Assembly: GCA_030622395.1 (NCBI GenBank)
Contig: JAUXGF010000019.1
Span: 1-12,735, forward strand
Source: Calditrichaceae bacterium
GTDB lineage: Bacteria > Calditrichota > Calditrichia > Calditrichales > Calditrichaceae
Reading direction: 5' to 3'
DNA: 12,735 nucleotides
The translations under genes and the position numbers were made by a program. Of the stretch, positions 1 through 6,493 are shown piece after piece. Position 1 is the first letter of the stretch; the number at the start of each line of letters is the position of its first letter. The notes beneath the pieces were generated by a model. The model searched no databases and was not told where the DNA came from. It was given only the letters and a program-made list of their open reading frames with translations.

Positions 1-597
1 AATCATGACATATCCCCTATCTTTCATTAAAGATAATTTGCCATCAAATTCGATTTGTTCACTTTTGCCAACGTCTTTCTTTGTGTCTTCACTTGTATTT
101 TGAAGGCGAATTATTATGTTTTTCTCGTTTATTAAGTTGTCATTAAATGGAGGGAATTCTTCTGGAAAATTCTCTGAATATTCATTTTCTTCATTGTCAC
201 CATTAATTATTACAATTCTATTAATATTTTCGTTTTCATTCAGATAAGAATAAGGATTTGACAAAAATGAATTATACCATTCTGGTTTATTGAAGTTTTG
301 GAATTGTAATAGTAATCTGTCTTTTTGGTATAAATAAGGTAAGATTACTGTATTTACTTTTCTGTTCTTCAAAAGGTAATTTAATCCAGAAACATGGTCA
401 TAATGAAGATGAGAGATAATTAAAATATCAATATCCTTTTCAGGATAATTATCAATTTGTTTATTGACTAATTTAAGATTTTCAGAACCGCAATCAAAAA
501 TCACATTTGCAGTGACATTATTATTTAAATGCGATGAACTTGAATAAAAAAGCCCTTGACCAACTGAGTGAAATTTTTGTTCGTAATTTATTCTCAT
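1..597 (-). CDS. MBL-fold metallohydrolase, partial (3' end outside the window)
   Basis: The reading frame opens with ATG at 597 and stays open for 199 codons to the window edge, so the C-terminal part is missing. The metal-binding signature HLHYDH (H63, H65, D67, H68) follows the strand pattern DIDILIIS, which is the classic HxHxDH motif of the metallo-beta-lactamase superfamily. The N-terminus (HSVGQGLFYS, then a VIFDCGS strand) resembles the stand-alone ComEC-like MBL proteins that start with a VGQGxxxx strand. No signal peptide is visible, so the product is probably cytoplasmic. The substrate cannot be told; members act on phosphodiesters, nucleotides, lactams or thioesters. The ribosome site is weak (GAAACGAC just before ATG). 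The gene is visibly more AT-rich than the kinase and regulator downstream, which suggests recent acquisition. Family call is firm; function is unknown. Confidence 0.85.
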   Translation of the reverse strand, partial: MRINYEQKFHSVGQGLFYSSSSHLNNNVTANVIFDCGSENLKLVNKQIDNYPEKDIDILIISHLHYDHVSGLNYLLKNRKVNTVILPYLYQKDRLLLQFQNFNKPEWYNSFLSNPYSYLNENENINRIVIINGDNEENEYSENFPEEFPPFNDNLINEKNIIIRLQNTSEDTKKDVGKSEQIEFDGKLSLMKDRGYVMI

Positions 598-1309
598 GTC
601 GTTTCTATTTTAATAAGGCATAACGTGCGTGTATATTCCATTGTTCTTATCCGCCCAAATTAGCGGTATAAGCACTATTGTTTATATATTTCTTTTATGA
701 ACAATTTAACATTATAAGTAAAAACCTTCAATATGAATTTAAAATTTAATAAAGAAAAATTATTGAGCGTATAACATAGTATTGAACCGACGCCATCGTC
801 TTTTGTTTTTTGTAATATAGTTAATAACCTGCCATTGTTTTTCAAAAACTTCTTTACCGCTATTACCGGTATTTTACTCCGCCCAGCTCTACTATAAGTA
901 ACAACTAATATTTTAATCCTTGTAACGAGTTCGTGTATCCACCTGTATCTGAGGTACTATAAATAAAATTATTTTTTAATGCTTCATAAACCAAAACCCT
1001 AAAACATGCTTGAGAAACTTCATATTTCCAGATAGGCAGGAGCACTCGGAGGCTGGAGAAAGTTTTTAAGTATAAGTTAATTTATTCTGGCGTCATCAGG
1101 TGCGAAGCAGATTCGTTAACGATGCAAATAACCTGCTAAAACATACGGCGCACTATATTTCAATATTTTAGAAAACGTTTTGCGAGTACTGAAAATCAAA
1201 ATTCGCTCATCGCTGCTCCAGTCAGCTTGATTTTTTTGTAATTCTAAATTACGATTCATCAATATCAAACACGATATTATACGACTGTTTTGCTTAGCTA
1301 CCTTTTACT
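598..1309. other. Intergenic stretch with repeats, no convincing gene
   Basis: No credible coding frame on either strand. It holds a hairpin at 646-672 (CTTATCCGC pairing with GCGG-T-ATAAG, one bulged T), one copy of the direct repeat described separately (771-903), a 10-bp perfect palindrome TCGTTAACGA (1113-1122) and a 6-bp hairpin GTAATT-CTA-AATTAC (1238-1252). The last has no T-run on the strand that leaves the secreted-protein gene, so I do not call it a terminator. The sequence just upstream of the MBL gene on the minus strand contains GTTATGCC, which looks like an integron recombination core, but no partner core or integrase is visible. Confidence 0.6.
771..903 (+). repeat. Direct repeat, copy A
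   Basis: Matches copy B (2219-2373) over nearly its full length in the same orientation, including the blocks TAGTATTGAACC, CGCCATCGTCTTTT, GTAATATAG, CCATTGTTTTTCAAAAACTT and TTTTAC, and ending in GTAACA. Copy B has ~18 extra bases from a local CCGCC-containing duplication. Near the right end copy A forms a TACCG/CGGTA hairpin (loop CTATTAC). In copy B the same hairpin is TACCA/TGGTA, so both sides of one pair have changed together. The two copies flank the secreted-protein gene. Confidence 0.8.
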
Positions 1310-2131
1310 CTACTTTTTCTGCCCACTATAAGCAGTAAGTCTCAACGGAGACATACCTCTGCTTTCAACCAAGCCACCCTTCACTTCTTTAAAGACATCG
1401 ATCCAAGGAATCCAGCCAATAGCAATTTGTACAGGCAGTAACCTGGGCACATCCTTGTTAAAGTAAAGCCGCGGTTCATTTTTAGATATTTCCGCATCTA
1501 TTTCAGCATCAGACTTACCATGTTCTTTCATTATTTTTACATAATTTTCAATTTGTTTTTTATGCTGCTCAGGATATTCAGGTTTTATGTAAACACATGC
1601 AAAAGAACCCGCGGGAACATCTACTTTTTCTGTTTTTTCATCCTTCTTCCAGGAGATAATCTGAGAATAAACTCCTTGTTGTTCCATTTCCTTTTTCCCA
1701 TTTTCAATAATCAGGGCAACCTCTTTATCACTCAATGGAGTTACTTCCCGCTTCTCGCCTTCTTTATCAAATCCAAAACATTCTAGTACTTTCATACTCT
1801 TCAAATCAACAAGAAGATGAATTTTCATACCTAAAGATTCTTCAACAATCCACACACCGCCTTTTTCCTGTTTGGTTACCTTCAACTCAATCGTTTTCGC
1901 ACCTTCCTCTGTTATTTCATTGTACTTAACCCAGTCTCCAACTTTGAGATCCTGACCGAAGCGGTATTTTAGGGTGTACTGTATCATAGCCGCCTTTTTA
2001 TCATCTTCACTTAACTCTTGTGCAAGCACAATATTAGTATTACCTATAAAACTTGACACAACTATAAAGCCTACCATGGTAAGGCAATATACTAACACCT
2101 TGCTACTTTTTTTGTTAGTTTTTTTTAACAT
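1310..2131 (-). CDS. Secreted or periplasmic protein of unknown function
   Basis: I place the start at the ATG at 2131 (273 aa), not the in-frame ATG at 2143, because the strong GGAGGT ribosome site at 2141-2136 lies inside the longer frame and 5 nt before this ATG. Residues 1-39 are a typical Sec signal peptide: a KK/K-rich n-region, a hydrophobic core (VLVYCLTMVGFIVVSSFIG) and likely cleavage after VLA before QELS. The mature part has alternating beta-strand pattern (KVGDWVKYNEI, TIELKVTKQ, VWIVEESLG) and a VDVPAGSFACVYIK segment. Such VPAGSF segments occur in lipoprotein-carrier-like periplasmic domains such as DUF3108, but I cannot assign this protein to that family. It ends KK with TAG. 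It stands alone between two direct repeats, which suggests a cassette-like accessory gene. Confidence 0.8.
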   Translation of the reverse strand: MLKKTNKKSSKVLVYCLTMVGFIVVSSFIGNTNIVLAQELSEDDKKAAMIQYTLKYRFGQDLKVGDWVKYNEITEEGAKTIELKVTKQEKGGVWIVEESLGMKIHLLVDLKSMKVLECFGFDKEGEKREVTPLSDKEVALIIENGKKEMEQQGVYSQIISWKKDEKTEKVDVPAGSFACVYIKPEYPEQHKKQIENYVKIMKEHGKSDAEIDAEISKNEPRLYFNKDVPRLLPVQIAIGWIPWIDVFKEVKGGLVESRGMSPLRLTAYSGQKK

Positions 2132-2135
2132 ATTT

Positions 2136-2141
2136 ACCTCC
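2136..2141 (-). promoter_or_regulatory. Ribosome binding site that fixes the start of the secreted protein
   Basis: GGAGGT on the minus strand, 5 nt (AAAT plus one base, reading GGAGG-TAAAT-ATG) before the ATG at 2131. It is the best Shine-Dalgarno match in the window and overlaps the first codons of the 4-residue-longer alternative frame, so that alternative is unlikely. Confidence 0.85.
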
Positions 2142-2218
2142 ATATTTTATTTTGTTTAATTTTAAGTAGCCAAGCAAAATGTAGCTTAATAATTATTTGC
2201 GCTTATAATTAATAGTGC

Positions 2219-2373
2219 CTAACGTAGTATTGAACCCACGCCATCGTCTTTTCTTTTGTAATATAGATAATAATCCGCCGTTATTCAAATGTCCGCCATT
2301 GTTTTTCAAAAACTTCTTTACCACTGTTATTGGTATTTTACCTTGACAATTTTAGAAGTATAATGAAGTAACA
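2219..2373 (+). repeat. Direct repeat, copy B
   Basis: Second copy of the repeat at 771-903, same orientation, lying just upstream of the secreted-protein gene. Relative to copy A it carries an internal degenerate duplication at about 2276-2313 (two CCGCC-led segments). The homology ends at GTAACA (2368-2373), exactly where the left arm of the palindromic element begins. The left end reads GCCTAACG, similar to an integron core site, but a matching second core is not seen. Confidence 0.8.
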
Positions 2374-2740
2374 CTTCACGGGTGGGGAATTTTATTTTGG
2401 AACGAATTCCCGATTAACAGGCTGTTGCAGAATGGGGCTTCACACAGTGATCCCTATGGGAAAAGCCCAAAAAATCAGGGGAACGCATGATCCCCGAGCT
2501 GAAGCTCGGGGCTATTCATTCCAACAGAACTTGTTGTATTTACAATGAATAACCCCGACTTTTCCCACAGGGATCCCTTTCCCAAAGGGACTCCTGCGGA
2601 GCGGGATAAGTCGGGGACATATGAAACTAAAAAACATTTTTTAAGCCTTTTAAGGCTTTTTAATAGCTCTGTAACAGCCTGTTAATCGGGATCGATTCTG
2701 AATTATCAATTCGCTCCAAATTTTTACCGTGAGGTGTTAC
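2368..2740. mobile_element. Nested-palindrome element, MITE-like, non-coding
   Basis: The core 2409-2690 (282 bp) is bounded by an exact 18-bp inverted repeat, CCCGATTAACAGGCTGTT (2409-2426) against its complement at 2673-2690, extending to 23 bp with one mismatch. Outside it are further matching arms: GTAACACTTCACGG (2368-2381) against GTAACACCTCACGG on the minus strand (2740-2727), and GGAACGAATT (2399-2408) against GGAGCGAATT (2717-2708). Inside are stems at 2492-2500/2503-2511, 2508-2520/2544-2556, 2522-2526/2532-2536, 2553-2561/2608-2616, 2574-2580/2584-2590 and 2643-2649/2652-2658. There is no transposase, and no clear target duplication beside either boundary. It fits a non-autonomous miniature transposable element; a large REP-type palindrome or a structured RNA is possible. 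Confidence 0.7.
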
Positions 2741-2867
2741 CAAGTCTGTTTTAAAATCTTACTAAAGACCTGCGGTTAAATACGCATAATTGCTTTTATT
2801 ATGATAATATTTGTAGATATGCCGCCGAATTGCTTAAATTCACTTAAACTTAATCTTCAGAGAGTTT

Positions 2868-4712
2868 ATGAAAAGTCTTAGCTATAAAATCGGGTTGGGA
2901 TATTTTGTTGTTATATGTATAAATGCAGCTATTGCTGTTTTTGCCGTTTATCATATAAACCGTTTAAGCAGCCCGATTGACCGTATCCTGAAAGAAAAAT
3001 ATCAAAATGTAAGCGCCGCCGAGAATATGACGCAGGCGCTGTTGCAGCAGGAATCAACGCAGTTTGCAATGGTTGAAGAAAAATTTGATTCATCCGGGGT
3101 AATTATTTTTCATGCTTGTAAAAATGAATTTTATAACTGGCATCAAAGGGCGGTCGAAGGCATTGCCCTTCCGGTTGAACCTGATATCCTCGATAGCATA
3201 ATGCTTGTATTTCAACCTTATCTTTCTAAATCCGATTCTCTGCATTTAATGTTAAGAGAAAAAACAACTTATAAAAAAGTAAAATCATATCATTCCAAAA
3301 ACATTTTCCCGCTTATCAAAAAGTTAAACGCGCTGTGTCTAAAACTGAAAGATGTAAATCAACAGGCAGTTAACGACGCCGATAAAAAAGCAAAAAGTTT
3401 ATCGAAGCGCGCTAACATGGTAATAATTATTTTTTCTGTGATTGCCGTATTCTTAAGTATTATTTCCAGTATCTATTTTGCTAAAAGAATTCTTAAGCCG
3501 GTGAAGCAAACTACGGAAACAGTGAGAAAAATCAGCCGCGGGCAGTTGAATCAAAAAATTGATATTACATCGGACGATGAGATCGCCGAACTCGGCATGG
3601 AATTTAATAAGATGACCGAACGGCTGGAAGCTTATGAGAAAATGAATATTAATCAGATACTTTTAGAAAAAAAGAAATCTGAAGCAATTGTGTCTAATAT
3701 TCCCGTATCAATCATTGTTACCGATGAAGATTACAGGCTGTCTTTGATGAATGAACTTGCTGTAAAAAGTTTGAATATATCCGGCAGGGACTGGCAAGGT
3801 AAAAAGGTTGCGGAAGCGGTAAAGGATAAGACTCTGGCTAAACTTCTTAGCGGGGAAAATAATTTAGCGGAAAAAGAAACCGCCCCGAAAAAACCGCTGA
3901 TTTCCTTTAAAAAAGATAATACTGAATTCTTTTACTTAACGCGCCAAATAAAAATTACCGATGATGATAATAAAATAATAGGAATAGTTACCCTGCTTCA
4001 GGACGTTACAAGTTTTAAAAATCTTGACCGTTTAAAATCGGATTTTATGTCCGCTATCTCACATGAGTTTAGAACTCCGTTAACTTCAATTAACATGGCT
4101 GTTGATATATTATTAAAGGAAGTTCGCGGAAAGATAAATAAAGAACAAAAAGAACTACTCGCCGGCGCTAAAGAAGACGGGCAGCGTTTAAAGCGTTTTG
4201 TAAAAGAGCTGTTAGACCTTTCTAAGTTAGAATCCGGTAATTATACTTTTGACTTTCAAAATACATCGGTTACTGAACTTTCCGAATACGCTGTCCAGCC
4301 GCTCCGGCTTCTTTTAAAAAAGAAAAAGATTAATTTAAAAATAAATATTGATTCATCTCTACCTGCTTTTCAAGCGGATTTCCATAATCTTTCGCGGGTG
4401 ATTACAAATCTTGTGGAGAACGCTTTGCAGCATACCCCGCAATCCGGTCAGATTTCCATTGAGGCAAAACAAGAAAACGAGACCATACTTTTTTGTATAA
4501 CGGACAGCGGAGAAGGGATACCCGAAGAAGCCGTTGATCTGATCTTCGATAAATTTGTTCAGGTGAAAAACTTTAAAGACGCCGGACAGGGAAATATAGG
4601 ATTAGGCTTAGCGATTGCCAGGGAAATTGTCAAGGCGCATAAAGGTAAAATCTGGGTAGAAAGTAAGCTGGGATCAGGAAGCAAATTTTATTTTCAGATT
4701 CCTTTGGCGTAA
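2868..4712 (+). CDS. KinB-type sensor histidine kinase
   Basis: A 614-residue inner-membrane kinase that should autophosphorylate and pass phosphate to the regulator downstream. Order of parts: TM1 about 8-29; an extracytoplasmic helical sensor 30-182 in which PIDRILKEKYQNVSAAENM resembles the KinB sensor domain; TM2 about 183-205; HAMP 206-258 (PVKQTTETVRKISRGQLNQ, then DEIAELGMEFNKM); PAS 265-382; HisKA with H399 in SAISHEFRTPL; and the HATPase domain with N-box N514/N518, G1 box DSGEGIP (546-552) and G2 box GLGLAIA (578-584). All catalytic boxes are intact. AGAGAG sits 4 nt before the ATG. The closest named pair is KinB/AlgB of Pseudomonas, where the regulator gene comes first; here the kinase gene is first. 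The signal is unknown. Confidence 0.93.
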   Translation: MKSLSYKIGLGYFVVICINAAIAVFAVYHINRLSSPIDRILKEKYQNVSAAENMTQALLQQESTQFAMVEEKFDSSGVIIFHACKNEFYNWHQRAVEGIALPVEPDILDSIMLVFQPYLSKSDSLHLMLREKTTYKKVKSYHSKNIFPLIKKLNALCLKLKDVNQQAVNDADKKAKSLSKRANMVIIIFSVIAVFLSIISSIYFAKRILKPVKQTTETVRKISRGQLNQKIDITSDDEIAELGMEFNKMTERLEAYEKMNINQILLEKKKSEAIVSNIPVSIIVTDEDYRLSLMNELAVKSLNISGRDWQGKKVAEAVKDKTLAKLLSGENNLAEKETAPKKPLISFKKDNTEFFYLTRQIKITDDDNKIIGIVTLLQDVTSFKNLDRLKSDFMSAISHEFRTPLTSINMAVDILLKEVRGKINKEQKELLAGAKEDGQRLKRFVKELLDLSKLESGNYTFDFQNTSVTELSEYAVQPLRLLLKKKKINLKINIDSSLPAFQADFHNLSRVITNLVENALQHTPQSGQISIEAKQENETILFCITDSGEGIPEEAVDLIFDKFVQVKNFKDAGQGNIGLGLAIAREIVKAHKGKIWVESKLGSGSKFYFQIPLA

Positions 4713-4722
4713 AAGATAAGAC

Positions 4723-4812
4723 AACTCATCCCCCGGCCCCTTCTCTTTTCAAAGAGAAGGGGTGAAGTCCCCTCTCTTTCTTAAAAAAGAGGGGGGATTT
4801 AGGGGGTGAGTT
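4723..4812. repeat. Palindromic intergenic repeat between kinase and regulator
   Basis: Contains a perfect 12-bp stem CCCCTTCTCTTT (4737-4748) / AAAGAGAAGGGG (4751-4762), a second G/C-ended imperfect stem (4769-4780 with 4786-4796), and outer arms AACTCATCCCCC (4723-4734) and GGGGGTGAGTT (4802-4812). The base content is unlike the neighbouring genes and matches the style of multi-copy REP-like palindromes seen in environmental genomes. Its right arm contains the GTG at 4806 that would add 14 residues to the regulator. There is no T-run, so it is not a standard terminator, but it may weaken or stabilise the shared transcript. Confidence 0.75.
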
Positions 4813-4847
4813 CTCTTCTATTTCAATTAAATATAGAAAGCAAACCA

Positions 4848-6176
4848 ATGCAAATTAAAAAACCAAAAGTCCTTTTAGTTGACGACGAACCAAACATATT
4901 AAAAACCATGAATATCTGCCTCGAAGATATTGGTTTTAAAACAACGCAATGTTTAAATCCGCAAGATGCTGTAGAAATCATTCGTCAGCAGCGATTTGAT
5001 CTGGCGTTTGTCGATTTAAAGATGAGCCCGATTGACGGAATGGAAATTTTAGAGGAAATAAAACGCTGCGCGCCTCAAACCACGGTTGTTATAATAACCG
5101 CTCACGGTTCTATAGAAAGCGCGGTTGAAGCAATCAAAAAAGGCGCTCATCATTATCTTCAGAAACCTTTTGATTTTGTCGAGTTACAGCTTCTGGCGCA
5201 GAAAGTTTTGGAATACCACAATCTAAAAATTGAAGTAAGGGAGCTGAGAAAGCAAACGGAACAGTTATCATTCCCCGGCGATATTATCACACACAATCAA
5301 AAAATGCGTCAAATGATTGAACTAACCGGGCAGGTTGCGGAAACAAATTTGAGCGTGCTGATTGAAGGCGAAAGTGGGACGGGTAAGGAACTGTTTGCCC
5401 GGTTAATCTATCAAAAAAGCGACCGGGCTGATAAACCTTATGTTAAAATCAACTGCGCCGCTCTTCCGGAAAATTTATTGGAGAGCGAATTGTTCGGTCA
5501 TGTGAAAGGGGCGTTTACAGGCGCGGTTAAGGACAGGCAAGGCAGATTTGAACTGGCTGACGGAGGAACAATTTTTTTAGATGAAATTGCCGAATTGACG
5601 CCGGGATTACAGGCTAAACTTCTGCGTGTATTACAACAAAAGGAATTTGAACGAGTCGGAGAAAGTATCACCCGTAAAGTAGACGTCAGGATTATTGCCG
5701 CCACCAATAGAAATCTTGAGGAAGCCTTAAAAGAGGGCGCTTTTAGAGAAGACCTGTTCTACCGTTTGAACGCAGTGCGCTTAAAGCTTTTGCCTCTCCG
5801 GGAACGACCGGAAGACATTATGCCTCTGATCCAGCATTTTCTTGATAAATTTGCTCAAGGGCAAAAAGCAGAGATATCTCCCCAGGCTATGAAGGCGCTG
5901 CGACTGTACCGCTGGAGCGGCAATGTGCGTGAATTGGAAAATGTCATAGAAAGGGCTGTTTTATTAGCAAAGAATAAGCGCGTTAAAATATCCGATCTGC
6001 CGGAGGAAGTGCGATGCGCTATTGATAATCCCGAGCAGCCGCTTTCCTTAGAAGAAGTCGAAAAGCTTCACATAAAAAAAGTTTTACAGCTTGCTAAAGA
6101 TTTAAATGAAGCCGCTCAAATTCTCGGAATAGATCCTGCGACATTATGGAGAAAACGGAAAAGGTTTGATCTTTGA
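4848..6176 (+). CDS. Sigma54-dependent response regulator, NtrC/AlgB family
   Basis: I start at the ATG at 4848 (442 aa), because the longer frame from the GTG at 4806 begins inside a palindromic repeat and adds residues not typical of receivers. The receiver domain (about 6-122) has the acidic pair in VLLVDDE, phospho-acceptor D56 in FVDLKM, T in IITAH and K106 in LQKPF. The AAA+ domain (about 148-385) has Walker A GESGTGKE (174-181), the sigma54-contacting GAFTGA loop (221-226) and Walker B GTIFLDE (240-246). The C-terminus (419-442) is a Fis-type helix-turn-helix. All residues needed for phospho-control, ATP use and sigma54 contact are present. No strong ribosome site precedes either start. 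With the kinase 135 bp upstream it forms a KinB/AlgB-like pair, probably co-transcribed. Its target promoters are not visible here. Confidence 0.93.
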   Translation: MQIKKPKVLLVDDEPNILKTMNICLEDIGFKTTQCLNPQDAVEIIRQQRFDLAFVDLKMSPIDGMEILEEIKRCAPQTTVVIITAHGSIESAVEAIKKGAHHYLQKPFDFVELQLLAQKVLEYHNLKIEVRELRKQTEQLSFPGDIITHNQKMRQMIELTGQVAETNLSVLIEGESGTGKELFARLIYQKSDRADKPYVKINCAALPENLLESELFGHVKGAFTGAVKDRQGRFELADGGTIFLDEIAELTPGLQAKLLRVLQQKEFERVGESITRKVDVRIIAATNRNLEEALKEGAFREDLFYRLNAVRLKLLPLRERPEDIMPLIQHFLDKFAQGQKAEISPQAMKALRLYRWSGNVRELENVIERAVLLAKNKRVKISDLPEEVRCAIDNPEQPLSLEEVEKLHIKKVLQLAKDLNEAAQILGIDPATLWRKRKRFDL

Positions 6177-6493
6177 AGAACATAGTTATGTCCCCCGATG
6201 GATCGAGGGGAATTAATTAAAATGATACTGGATACTCGATACTGGATACTGGATGAAAGATTCCCAGGGGTCGCTTTGAGAAAAGATGCAAGATACTGGT
6301 TGGCCTGCCTGTGCGTTGCACGCAGACAGGAGCGGAACAGAAATCCCGCCTTTGCGGGAATACCGATTACCGGTTACTGATTACCGATTACTGGATGAGG
6401 GGATGATTAAGTTTCTTTATCCAGCATTTCCGACAAGCCGTCCCGACGGGTCGGGATACGCTGCGCTTCGACCAGCATCCAGTATCTATTTTC
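6177..6493. repeat. Convergent intergenic gap with 7-bp tandem repeats and palindromes
   Basis: Lies between the ends of the regulator (+) and the TonB receptor (-). Two heptamer arrays are present: four GATACTG/C units at 6224-6251, and four units of type CGATTAC at 6364-6391 with a partial fifth. GATACTGGATG (6245-6255) recurs inverted as CATCCAGTATC (6476-6486). Perfect hairpins: TCCCGC-CTTT-GCGGGA (6344-6359) and TCCCGAC-GG-GTCGGGA (6441-6456). Imperfect ones: 6192-6210 (CCCCCGAT/ATCGAGGGG) and 6309-6330 (CTGTGCGT/ACGCAGACAG). None has a T-run on the exit side of either gene. No gene is supported; the short frames here are translations of the repeats. Confidence 0.75.

Noticed and set aside
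1238..1252. Hairpin after the secreted-protein gene as its terminator
   Set aside because: On the exit strand the stem is followed by A residues, not a T-run.
1520..2159. Three + strand frames opposite the secreted-protein gene
   Set aside because: Shadows of the minus-strand gene, which has a signal peptide and a GGAGG ribosome site.
2217..2223. GCCTAAC, with GTTATGC-like cores near 609-615 and 770-775, as integron attC sites
   Set aside because: No properly spaced second core matching GTTRRRY was found for any of them, and there is no integrase gene in the window.
2343..2364. TTGACA followed by TATAAT as a + strand promoter for the kinase
   Set aside because: The spacing is only 10 nt, far from the usual 16-18, and it lies inside a repeat about 500 nt from the gene.
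5498..5707. Minus-strand frame inside the regulator gene
   Set aside because: It lies opposite the conserved AAA+ core (GAFTGA to Walker B), so it is a shadow.
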